From a candidate division NC10 bacterium SPGG6 (GTDB lineage: Bacteria; Methylomirabilota; Methylomirabilia; Methylomirabilales; CSP1-5): a stretch of DNA of 8,747 nt. Each line of letters opens with the position of its first letter. Position 1 is the stretch's first letter. The notes beneath the pieces were generated by a model that was not told the DNA's origin, ran no database searches, and saw only the letters and a program-made list of their open reading frames with translations. The stretch covers positions 637 through 9,383 of the forward strand of contig LXTG01000075.1 in assembly GCA_001643535.1 (NCBI GenBank), read 5' to 3'. This document shows, piece after piece, positions 1 through 5,923 of the stretch. Position numbers and translations under genes: made by a program.

Positions 1-1833
1 CCACCCAGGCGGCCCGAGCTCAAGGAGCCGGTGAGCCCCCCGGTTCCGAAGGTGGTCAAGATTCCCGAGACGATTACGGTGAAGGAACTCAGCGAGAAAC
101 TCGCCACGAGCTCCAGTGAGATCATCAAGAAACTGATGAAGATGGGGATCATGGCCACCGTCAACCAGAACCTGAAACCCGAGATGGTCAAGCAGGTCGC
201 GGTCAAGCTCGGCTTCGATGTGGAGGTGGCCCCGCTTGAGGACGTGGAAGAGGTCGTCACCGAATTCGAGGACCCGACCCAGCTGCGCTTCAGGCCACCC
301 GTCGTGACGGTTATGGGGCATGTGGATCATGGCAAGACCTCTCTCCTGGACGCCATCCGGCAGACCAATGTCATTGCCGAGGAAGCGGGGGGTATCACCC
401 AGCATATCGGTGCTTCGGAGGTAGAACTCCCCCAGGATCCCGCGAGGAAGTTTCCCGGGGGCCGCGTGATCTTTCTGGATACACCAGGGCATGAAGCCTT
501 CACCGCGATGCGGGCACGGGGGACCCACGTGACCGATGTAGTCGTGTTGGTCGTGGCCGCCGATGACGGGGTGATGCCCCAGACGATTGAGGCCATCAAC
601 CATGCGAAGGATGCGACTGTTCCAATTTTGGTCGCCATCAACAAGATCGATAAACCGGGTGCGGACCCTAACCGCGTGAAACAGCAGCTCACCGAATACG
701 GACTTATCCCGGAGGAGTGGGGGGGGCAAACCATCTTTGTGGAGGTGTCGGCCAAGAAGCGGGTCGGCCTCGAGGATCTCTTGGAGATGCTCCTCCTCCA
801 GGCGGAGATCATGGAGCTGAAGGCCAATCCCTTCAAGCCAGCCAAGGGGGTGGCGATCGAGGCCAAACTCGACCGGGGCCGGGGCCCGGTGGCCACCGTG
901 CTTGTACAACAGGGGACGCTCAAGATCGGGGATGTCTTCGTGGTGGGGAATACCTATGGCCGGGTCCGCGCCTTGCTCAACAACAAGGGGCGGAAGATCC
1001 AGGAGGCCGGACCCTCGACCCCGGTGGAGGTTATAGGCCTTTCCGGTGTCCCGGCAGCGGGCGATACGTTGGGGGTGGTGGCCGATGAACGGAAGGCCCG
1101 GCAGGTGGCCCTGGTCCGTCAGCAGCAGCGGCGGGACGAGACCTTCGCTGCCCAGCGTCGACTGACGTTGGAGGACCTCCACAAGCGGATTAAAGAGGGG
1201 AAGGTGAGGGAACTCCGGCTTGTCCTGAAAGGGGACGTCCAAGGCTCGATCGAACCGATCAGGGAGTCGCTGGAGCGGCTGAGCGCCCCGGAGGTCAAGT
1301 TGCGGGTGATCCACTCGGGCGTGGGAGGGATCAACGAGTCTGATGTGATGCTGGCCTCCGCCTCGAATGGGATCATCCTCGGTTTTAATGTCCGCCCTGA
1401 TCCGAAAGCCCAGCGGATGGCAGACCAGGCAGGGGTGGAGATCCGGGTCTATAGTGTGATCTACGAGGCGGTCGCCGAGATCAGGGAGGCGATGGAAGGG
1501 ATGCTGGAGCTGCAGTATGTCGAGCGGACCATGGGGCGGGCCGAGGTCCGGGCGACTTTCAATGTCCCCCGGTTAGGGACGGTGGCCGGCTGCTACGTCA
1601 GCGAGGGGAAGGTGCTCCGGGATACCCTCACGCGCCTCATCCGCGATAGCCGGGTCGTCCATCAAGGTAAGATTGCTTCTCTCCGTCGCTTCAAGGAAGA
1701 CGTCCGTGAGGTCCAGAGCGGCTATGAATGCGGCATCGGCCTCCTGAACTTTAGCGATATCAAAGTGGGGGACATCATCGAGTTGTACGACCTCGTCCCG
1801 GTAACCCCCAAGCTTCAACCAATGCATAGTTGA
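1..1833 (+). CDS. infB: Translation initiation factor IF-2, 5'-partial
   Basis: IF-2 is a ribosome-associated GTPase that places fMet-tRNA on the 30S subunit and promotes 50S joining. The frame is open from base 1 and ends at TGA 1831-1833, so 610 residues are visible. Full IF-2 proteins are usually longer, with a variable basic/proline-rich N-terminus that would lie upstream. Counting from the in-frame GTG at 31, an IF2_N domain spans about residues 13-65. The G domain follows: G1 GHVDHGKT at 96-103, then GGITQHIG (G2), DTPGHEAF (G3), NKID (G4, bases 640-651) and SAK (G5, base 748 on). After it come the beta-barrel domain II, IF-2 domain III and the C-terminal barrel with YECGIGLLNFSDIKVGD, which in the family contacts the initiator tRNA. 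All GTPase motifs are intact. GTG 31 has AAGGAG only 3 nt upstream and is not the likely primary start. This is the first visible gene of the operon, and the family is certain. Confidence 0.98.
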   Translation, partial: PPRRPELKEPVSPPVPKVVKIPETITVKELSEKLATSSSEIIKKLMKMGIMATVNQNLKPEMVKQVAVKLGFDVEVAPLEDVEEVVTEFEDPTQLRFRPPVVTVMGHVDHGKTSLLDAIRQTNVIAEEAGGITQHIGASEVELPQDPARKFPGGRVIFLDTPGHEAFTAMRARGTHVTDVVVLVVAADDGVMPQTIEAINHAKDATVPILVAINKIDKPGADPNRVKQQLTEYGLIPEEWGGQTIFVEVSAKKRVGLEDLLEMLLLQAEIMELKANPFKPAKGVAIEAKLDRGRGPVATVLVQQGTLKIGDVFVVGNTYGRVRALLNNKGRKIQEAGPSTPVEVIGLSGVPAAGDTLGVVADERKARQVALVRQQQRRDETFAAQRRLTLEDLHKRIKEGKVRELRLVLKGDVQGSIEPIRESLERLSAPEVKLRVIHSGVGGINESDVMLASASNGIILGFNVRPDPKAQRMADQAGVEIRVYSVIYEAVAEIREAMEGMLELQYVERTMGRAEVRATFNVPRLGTVAGCYVSEGKVLRDTLTRLIRDSRVVHQGKIASLRRFKEDVREVQSGYECGIGLLNFSDIKVGDIIELYDLVPVTPKLQPMHS

Positions 1834-1841
1834 TCGTGAGT

Positions 1842-1863
1842 CGTTCACCGAAATCCGTGAACG
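1842..1863 (+). other. Intergenic hairpin between infB and ylxP
   Basis: A perfect 7 bp inverted repeat, CGTTCAC (1842-1848) and GTGAACG (1857-1863), encloses the 8 nt loop CGAAATCC. It starts 8 nt after the infB stop and ends 21 nt before the next start codon. No T tract follows, so it does not look like an intrinsic terminator. It could be an mRNA processing or 3'-end protecting structure, or a palindromic protein site. The repeat is plain in the sequence; its function is unknown. Confidence 0.5.
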
Positions 1864-1877
1864 GACCTCGCTGAACC

Positions 1878-1883
1878 GGAGAG
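1878..1883 (+). promoter_or_regulatory. Ribosome binding site for ylxP
   Basis: GGAGAG precedes two consecutive in-frame ATG codons at 1885 and 1888. The GGAG core ends 3 nt before the first and 6 nt before the second. The spacing favours 1888, which would give a protein starting MVVG, as is common in DUF503 proteins. Confidence 0.5.
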
Positions 1884-1884
1884 C

Positions 1885-2190
1885 ATGATGGTGGTTGGGA
1901 CTTGTCGGCTGGAGCTCCGGATGCCTCATACCTCTTCTCTGAAGGGGAAAAGGCAGATCCTGCGCAGCATCAAGGACCGGGTGCACAGTCGGTTCAACGT
2001 TTCCATCGCCGAGGTGGGCTATCTCGAGGAGTGGCAGCGTGCGACACTGGCCGTGGCCTGCGTGAGCAACGAGGCCAAGATGGTGGATGAGATGCTCAAC
2101 AAGGTAGTCAATCTCGTTGAAGGGCACGGGCTGGCCCTCCTGGTGGACTATGCCATTGAGGTGGTTGTCCACGGCGACGGATTTGCCTGA
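1885..2190 (+). CDS. ylxP: DUF503 family protein (YlxP-like)
   Basis: This small protein (101 residues from ATG 1885, 100 from ATG 1888) belongs to the DUF503/YlxP family. The members are usually encoded between infB and rbfA and have been linked to ribosome maturation, but the molecular role is poorly known. Family features are the N-terminal strand (MVVGTCRLEL), the SSLKGKR segment at residues 17-23, then FNVSIAEV and WQRATLAVACVS. The length is normal for the family. No signal peptide or membrane segment is seen. It lies 51 nt after infB and about 30 nt before rbfA, which fits a role in 30S biogenesis by context. The upstream ATG is given as the start, although the ribosome binding site spacing slightly favours the second ATG. 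Family assignment is strong; function is inferred. Confidence 0.92.
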   Translation: MMVVGTCRLELRMPHTSSLKGKRQILRSIKDRVHSRFNVSIAEVGYLEEWQRATLAVACVSNEAKMVDEMLNKVVNLVEGHGLALLVDYAIEVVVHGDGFA

Positions 2191-2220
2191 CATGGGGGCT
2201 TCTCTACGAAGTGTGTGGTG

Positions 2221-2577
2221 ATGTCTCGGGCAGAGCGGGTCGGGGATCTATTGAAGGAGGAACTCAGTGAGGTCCTCCTTCGCGAGATCAAGGATCCGCG
2301 GATCGGATTCGTGACCATCACCGGGGTTCGGGTGAGCGACGATCTCCGGCACGCGCGGGTCTACGTTGTCACCCACGAGACCGGAGAGGGCCAGCAGCGC
2401 ACCCTGGAAGGGCTGCAGAGCGCCCGGGGCTACCTCCGGGGGGCGCTCGGGCGACGCGTGCGCCTCCGCTACATCCCGGATCTGAGCTTCTGGGTCGACG
2501 AGTCGCTGGAGCAGGGCTTCCGGATCCACGAGATCCTGAAGTCCCTGGAGACGGGGGGGAGGCCGGATGAGGAGTGA
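2221..2577 (+). CDS. rbfA: 30S ribosome-binding factor RbfA
   Basis: RbfA is a small KH-fold protein that binds the 30S subunit near the 5' helix of 16S rRNA and is needed for late 30S maturation and cold adaptation. From ATG 2221 it has 118 residues, a normal length. Conserved signatures are RAERVGDLL at the N-terminus, DPR at residues 25-27, SDDL at 39-42 followed by the strand HARVYVV, and PDLSFWVD at 86-93. GTG codons at 2215 and 2218 are also in frame. ATG 2221 is preferred because it yields the usual MSRAERV start, but no strong Shine-Dalgarno sequence precedes any of the three. The 3' end overlaps the next gene by 11 nt, which suggests translational coupling. Assignment is firm; the exact start is uncertain by two codons. 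Confidence 0.96.
   Translation: MSRAERVGDLLKEELSEVLLREIKDPRIGFVTITGVRVSDDLRHARVYVVTHETGEGQQRTLEGLQSARGYLRGALGRRVRLRYIPDLSFWVDESLEQGFRIHEILKSLETGGRPDEE
2553..2562 (+). promoter_or_regulatory. Ribosome binding site for nrnA inside rbfA
   Basis: A purine run of seven G followed by AGG lies in the last codons of rbfA and ends in GGAGG, 4 nt before ATG 2567. It supports that start and the 11 nt overlap between the two genes. Confidence 0.6.
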
Positions 2578-3538
2578 TCTTCAGGCGATCGTGGCGGCGC
2601 TGAAAGGCAGCGGCTCGACGGCGATCCTCTCACACGTCCATCCGGAGGGGGATACGTTGGGCTCCGCGCTGGGATGTCATCTCACCTTGAAGGCCTTGGG
2701 AAAGGAGGTGGCCACGTTTAATCCTGACCCAGTGCCGAAGAACCTTCGCACCTTGCCGGGAGCGGCTGAGGTGATCCGCGCGGACCGACTGCCCCGGCCA
2801 TTTGACTGCTATCTCGTCGTGGATGCCACGGATCCCAGCCGAGTCGGTGGGTTGCTCAGCGAAGTGCCAGCGGGAAGCCTGGTGATCAATATCGACCACC
2901 ACATCAGCAATACCCACTTTGGGACGTACAACTGGGTAGATCCGGAGGCCGCAGCCACCGGCGAGATGATCTATCACCTAATCGAGGAAATGGGGATCCC
3001 CCTTTCCCGGGAGGTGGCCACCAACCTCTACGTGGCAATCCTGACCGATACCGGCTCCTTTCACTATGCCAACACCACCGCTCGCACCCTTCGGGTAGCG
3101 GCAGCGCTGATTGAAACCGGGGTGGTTCCCCAGGACGTGGCGACGATGCTTTTCGATCAACGGGAGGTAGAGGAGCTGCGCTTCCTGGGAACGCTGCTCA
3201 CCCGACTGCAACTCTCTTCCGATGGGACAATGGCCTGGATAGAGGTGACTCGGGAGACATTGGAACGGGAGCGGGTCAGCAGGGATGCCCTCGAGGATCT
3301 GATCAACTACCCCCGTTCCGTCGGGGGGGTAGAGGTGGCCTTCCTCTTCAAGGAGGAGGACGGAGCGGGGGTACGGGTCAGTCTCCGGTCGAAGGGACAG
3401 GTGGATGTGGCAGCTGTGGCGAAGGCGTTTCAGGGTGGGGGCCATAAGAATGCTGCGGGGTGTACGGTCGTCGGCTCTCTCCCGGAGGTCCGGGAACGCA
3501 TCTTCCAGGAGGTCCGTCGGCACTTCACAAGGACCTGA
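2567..3538 (+). CDS. nrnA: DHH/DHHA1 phosphoesterase, NrnA-like oligoribonuclease
   Basis: This 323-residue protein has the layout of NrnA-type enzymes, which degrade 2-5 nt RNAs (nanoRNA) and in many bacteria also dephosphorylate pAp or cleave cyclic-dinucleotide products. Motif I is HVHPEGDTLGS (H23, E27, D29). Motif II is VVDATD, motif III the diagnostic DHH at 110-112, and motif IV TDTGSF, together forming the two-metal site. The C-terminal DHHA1 domain carries GGGHKNAAG at 290-298, which binds substrate. The usual motif I is HxxxDxD; here the first Asp is Glu, a conservative change at a predicted metal ligand. The length is typical and no membrane segment is visible. The gene overlaps rbfA and is followed 13 nt later by truB. 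Working beside PNPase, it would clear the short end products of RNA decay. The family is certain; which substrate dominates (nanoRNA, pAp or cyclic-dinucleotide products) cannot be read from the sequence. Confidence 0.93.
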   Translation: MRSDLQAIVAALKGSGSTAILSHVHPEGDTLGSALGCHLTLKALGKEVATFNPDPVPKNLRTLPGAAEVIRADRLPRPFDCYLVVDATDPSRVGGLLSEVPAGSLVINIDHHISNTHFGTYNWVDPEAAATGEMIYHLIEEMGIPLSREVATNLYVAILTDTGSFHYANTTARTLRVAAALIETGVVPQDVATMLFDQREVEELRFLGTLLTRLQLSSDGTMAWIEVTRETLERERVSRDALEDLINYPRSVGGVEVAFLFKEEDGAGVRVSLRSKGQVDVAAVAKAFQGGGHKNAAGCTVVGSLPEVRERIFQEVRRHFTRT

Positions 3539-3551
3539 GACGAGTGTTCCG

Positions 3552-4517
3552 ATGGCAAGGGCTGACGCCCGAGAAATCTCCGGGGTTCTCAACCTCAATA
3601 AATCGACCGGGATGACATCCCATGACGTGGTGGATGTCGTGCGGCGCCTTTACCACATCCGAAAGGTCGGGCATACCGGCACCTTGGATCCCCGGGGGAC
3701 GGGAGTCCTCCCCATCTGTGTGGGGCGAGCCACAAAGATTGCCCAGTTCTTGACCAGCGCGGACAAGGAATATGAGATGGCCGTGCGACTGGGGGTGACC
3801 ACCGATACCCTGGATGCCGATGGCAAGGTCATCGACGAAGCGGAGGTCCGGGTGACCCGGGAGGAAGTGGAAGCGGCACTCGGGAGCTTTGTCGGAGAGA
3901 TCCAGCAGATTCCCCCCCTCTTCTCGGCGAAAAGGGTGAGGGGAGAACGGCTCTACAAGGCGGCCCGCCGCGGAGAGAATGTCCCCCGGGACCCGGTGAC
4001 AATCCAGATGTACGCCATCCGCCTCATCTCCTGCGATCTCCCCTATGTGAGGCTCTGGGTTCACTGCAGCAAGGGGACCTATGCACGCACACTCGCAGAC
4101 GATCTGGGAAAAATGCTGGCCTGTGGGGCCCATCTGTACAGCCTGGTCCGCGTGCGTTCGGGTCGCTTTGAGTTGAAGGATGCCCTGGACCTCAACGAAC
4201 TGACGGCGTTGGTGGCGGATGGGAAAGGGGATGCGCCGCTCATCCCGGTGGAGGAGGCCCTTGATCACCTCCCGGCAGTGCGGGTGCTCCCTGAGGCGTC
4301 CCGTCTCGTCCTCCATGGCTCGCCGGTTTCCGCTGCACTCGTGGTGAGTGTTCCTCCGGAGGTGGCGAGAGGAACGCTGGTCCGGGTCCTGGGGTTCCGG
4401 CGTCAACTCTTGTCGTTGGCCACTGCCACGCTGGGGGCGGCGGATTTTACCCGGGTGGATCCGCGCCGGGAAGTCCTCACGCCGGTTCGAGTTTTCAGAT
4501 CTCCTCAGAGCCATTAA
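3552..4517 (+). CDS. truB: tRNA pseudouridine(55) synthase TruB
   Basis: TruB isomerises U55 in the T loop of most elongator tRNAs to pseudouridine and also acts as a tRNA-folding chaperone. The protein has 321 residues from ATG 3552, close to the usual size. The N-terminal segment GVLNLNKSTGMTSHDVV is followed by the catalytic motif GTLDPRGTGVLP with the nucleophile at D46. Then come the YEMAVRLGVTTDTLDADG segment, PPLFSAKRVRGERLYKAAR, and KGTYARTLADDLG with the conserved Arg. A less conserved C-terminal PUA-like domain fills roughly residues 245-315. The frame is open back to ATG 3405 inside nrnA, but that extension is arginine-rich, out-of-frame nrnA sequence, so 3552 is chosen. No strong ribosome binding site precedes it, and with a 13 nt gap, coupling to nrnA translation is likely. 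The stop lies 4 nt before ribF. Confidence 0.97.
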   Translation: MARADAREISGVLNLNKSTGMTSHDVVDVVRRLYHIRKVGHTGTLDPRGTGVLPICVGRATKIAQFLTSADKEYEMAVRLGVTTDTLDADGKVIDEAEVRVTREEVEAALGSFVGEIQQIPPLFSAKRVRGERLYKAARRGENVPRDPVTIQMYAIRLISCDLPYVRLWVHCSKGTYARTLADDLGKMLACGAHLYSLVRVRSGRFELKDALDLNELTALVADGKGDAPLIPVEEALDHLPAVRVLPEASRLVLHGSPVSAALVVSVPPEVARGTLVRVLGFRRQLLSLATATLGAADFTRVDPRREVLTPVRVFRSPQSH

Positions 4518-4521
4518 GCCT

Positions 4522-5487
4522 ATGGAGATTATTCGGGACCTCGCACACGTGGGGGAGAAGTCCTTTGCACAGGTGGCCGCCGCTATCGGGACGTTTGACG
4601 GGGTCCACGCAGGCCACCAGCGGATCATTGGCAAGGTGGTGGAGCGAGCCCGACGGACAAAGGCGACAGCGGCTGCCCTGACCTTCGTGAATCATCCATT
4701 GGATGTGCTTCAGCCCGATCGGGCCCCAAAGCTGATTACCCCCTCCCCCCTCAAGGAGCGTCTCCTGAGGACCTTGGGACTGGACCTGCTGATTGCCATT
4801 CCCTTCACAGCCAGCCTCGCCGAGATGGGGGCGGAGGCCTTCGTCGGAGAGATCCTCTGGGAAAAACTCCGGGTAGACTTTCTCTGCATCGGGTTCGATT
4901 TTCGCTTTGGCAGGGGTCGGGCGGGCACGCCGGACCTCCTCGCGGAGATGGGGAAGACGCTCGGATTTGAGGTGGAGGTGGTCCCGGCCATCGCCGTGGA
5001 GGGGACAGTCGTAAAATCGGCCCTGATCCGGGATCTCCTGCAGCAGGGAAAGGTGAGCGAGGCGGTCCGGTATCTCACCCGACCGTACGCGATCGTGGGC
5101 GAAATCGTCCCTGGCGCAGGCAGAGGGAAGGGCTTGGGATTTGCGACGGCCAATGTGCCTCCCCCTAGCGACTTTCTGATCCCTGATGGGGTTTACGCGG
5201 GCCAGGCCTTTGTCGGAGAGCGGGGGTACAATGCGGCCATCAATGTCGGCGTGGCTCCCACGTTCGGGGGGAGAGACCGCCGGGTGGAGGTCCATCTCCT
5301 TGATCTTCAGGATGACCGGGCACCCGGGTATGGGGGATCTGTCCTTGTTACGTTCTGGGAGAGGATCCGGGAGGAAGTCCGGTTTACCTCTCCTGAAGAG
5401 TTGAAGGCGCAGGTGGCGCTCGATATCCGGCGGGCCAGAGACATCCTCAGCCAGCCCGCTCCAGCGGATTGGGCTTTACAGGGATAG
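4522..5487 (+). CDS. ribF: Bifunctional riboflavin kinase / FAD synthetase
   Basis: RibF phosphorylates riboflavin to FMN and then adenylylates FMN to FAD, in the cytoplasm. It has 321 residues, a normal length. The N-terminal FMN adenylyltransferase domain has GTFDGVHAGH (23-32, including the HxGH-type nucleotidyltransferase motif), LTFVNHPLDVL, and GFDFRFGRGRAG. The segment aligned with the usual SSTxIR motif reads KSALIR. The C-terminal riboflavin kinase domain starts near residue 190 with GRGKGLGFATAN (TAN at 209-211, where GFPTAN is usual), INVGVAPTFGG, and VEVHLLD with the catalytic Glu at 256. The frame runs back to 4348 inside truB, but ATG 4522 fits the family N-terminus. Its ribosome binding site is poor, and the 4 nt gap suggests coupling to truB. 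The 3' end carries a possible rpsO promoter. Assignment is firm; the motif changes are noted separately. Confidence 0.96.
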   Translation: MEIIRDLAHVGEKSFAQVAAAIGTFDGVHAGHQRIIGKVVERARRTKATAAALTFVNHPLDVLQPDRAPKLITPSPLKERLLRTLGLDLLIAIPFTASLAEMGAEAFVGEILWEKLRVDFLCIGFDFRFGRGRAGTPDLLAEMGKTLGFEVEVVPAIAVEGTVVKSALIRDLLQQGKVSEAVRYLTRPYAIVGEIVPGAGRGKGLGFATANVPPPSDFLIPDGVYAGQAFVGERGYNAAINVGVAPTFGGRDRRVEVHLLDLQDDRAPGYGGSVLVTFWERIREEVRFTSPEELKAQVALDIRRARDILSQPAPADWALQG

Positions 5488-5503
5488 AGTCTTGTGGTAT
5501 CGT
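5475..5503 (+). promoter_or_regulatory. Candidate sigma70-type promoter for rpsO
   Basis: TTTACA (5475-5480, five of six matches to TTGACA) is separated by exactly 17 nt from TATCGT (5498-5503, four of six matches to TATAAT). The predicted transcription start near 5510 would give a leader of about 22 nt before the rpsO GTG. The -35 box lies in the last codons of ribF. The match is by eye only; chance matches in 8.7 kb are possible, but the position before a ribosomal protein gene is sensible. Confidence 0.4.
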
Positions 5504-5517
5504 CCATTCTCGTTGAG

Positions 5518-5524
5518 AAAGGAG
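5518..5524 (+). promoter_or_regulatory. Ribosome binding site for rpsO
   Basis: AAAGGAG lies 7 nt upstream of GTG 5532, near-ideal spacing, and confirms the GTG start. A second GGAGG (5526-5530) is only 1 nt from the start and is probably too close to act. Confidence 0.75.
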
Positions 5525-5531
5525 TGGAGGC

Positions 5532-5801
5532 GTGGCGAGGGGTCTTGCCCCAAAACAGGACCGGATTAAAGAATTTCACCTTCATGAGCAAGATACCGGC
5601 TCGCCAGAGGTCCAGATTGCCCTTCTGAGCACGCGGATTGAGTCTCTCAGCCAACACCTGACCCTTCATAAGAAGGATACCCATTCCCGGCACGGTCTTC
5701 TCAGAATGGTCAGCCGCCGACGAAAGCTGCTCAACTATTTGAAAAATAAGGATGTGGAGCGATACCGGAAGCTCATCCAGCGATTGGGGATTCGGCGCTA
5801 G
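5532..5801 (+). CDS. rpsO: 30S ribosomal protein S15
   Basis: S15 is a primary 16S rRNA-binding protein that binds the central-domain three-way junction, starts assembly of the 30S platform and contributes to an intersubunit bridge. The protein has 89 residues, the standard length. It contains the conserved segments DTGSPEVQIALLS, the loop HKKDTHSRHGL with the rRNA-contacting His and Asp residues, RRRKLLNYLK and the terminal LGIRR. It starts with GTG, supported by AAAGGAG 7 nt upstream; the alignable N-terminus leaves no alternative. It lies 44 nt after ribF, probably with its own promoter, and 122 nt before pnp. In many bacteria S15 represses its own translation through its mRNA leader. The leader here appears short and I see no clear S15-binding fold. 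Confidence 0.98.
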   Translation: MARGLAPKQDRIKEFHLHEQDTGSPEVQIALLSTRIESLSQHLTLHKKDTHSRHGLLRMVSRRRKLLNYLKNKDVERYRKLIQRLGIRR

Positions 5802-5818
5802 CGAGATCGTGGTCTCGC
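5801..5818 (+). other. Small hairpin at the rpsO stop codon
   Basis: GCGAGA (5801-5806) and TCTCGC (5813-5818) are perfect inverted repeats around TCGTGG; a T-G wobble could extend the stem to 7 bp. The first base is the last base of the rpsO TAG stop. No T run follows directly. It may protect the rpsO mRNA 3' end or serve as a processing site, together with the stronger terminator downstream. Confidence 0.45.
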
Positions 5819-5821
5819 ATC

Positions 5822-5849
5822 TTTGGCGTTCTCCCTAGGTTGCTATGCC
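5822..5849 (+). promoter_or_regulatory. Candidate extended -10 promoter for pnp
   Basis: TTTGGC (5822-5827, a weak -35) is followed after 16 nt by TATGCC (5844-5849), which carries a TG one base upstream (TGCTATGCC, an extended -10). The predicted transcription start is near 5856, about 68 nt before the pnp start. The -10 box overlaps the left arm of the rpsO terminator. Support is sequence resemblance only. Confidence 0.3.
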
Positions 5850-5892
5850 CGCGGCAGATGACAACAACGGGGTCATCTCTCGCGGGCTTTTT
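5847..5892 (+). terminator. Rho-independent terminator after rpsO
   Basis: The outer stem GCCCGCG (5847-5853) pairs perfectly with CGCGGGC (5881-5887). Inside it, after a 2x2 internal loop, AGATGAC (5856-5862) pairs perfectly with GTCATCT (5872-5878) around a 9 nt loop. TTTTT (5888-5892) follows at once. This is a classic intrinsic terminator for rpsO. It ends only 31 nt before the pnp start, so it must also limit read-through into pnp, and as a long RNA duplex it could be an RNase III site. Confidence 0.85.
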
Positions 5893-5902
5893 CGCATGAG
5901 TT

Positions 5903-5911
5903 GGGAAGGAG
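5903..5911 (+). promoter_or_regulatory. Ribosome binding site for pnp
   Basis: GGGAAGGAG is a strong Shine-Dalgarno sequence, but its end is 12 nt from ATG 5924, longer than usual. No other start codon in the pnp frame lies closer, so 5924 stands. Confidence 0.6.
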
Positions 5912-5923
5912 ACGCATAGAGCG

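Noticed and set aside
1573..2193. Minus-strand open frame of 206 codons spanning the end of infB, the gap and ylxP
   Set aside because: It crosses three features, has no family signature, and its composition looks like the mirror of the coding strand.
2199..2211. CTTC-TCTAC-GAAG repeat in the ylxP-rbfA gap
   Set aside because: A 4 bp stem is expected by chance and there is no T tract.
3405..3551. In-frame upstream extension of truB into nrnA
   Set aside because: The extra residues are arginine/serine-rich, out-of-frame nrnA sequence. The family N-terminus begins just after ATG 3552.
4348..4521. In-frame upstream extension of ribF into truB
   Set aside because: The extra residues are Trp/Arg-rich, out-of-frame truB sequence. 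ATG 4522 gives the expected RibF length and N-terminus.
3525..4634. Long open frame of 369 codons on the minus strand across truB and early ribF
   Set aside because: It is antisense to clear conserved genes, rich in His, Pro, Arg and Gly, without recognisable domains. It is explained by GC-rich codon bias of the + strand genes.
5507..5519. Short inverted repeat TTCTC-GTT-GAGAA touching the rpsO ribosome binding site
   Set aside because: It has only 5 bp and a 3 nt loop, and the predicted transcript start would omit most of the left arm. It is too weak to call a regulatory leader.
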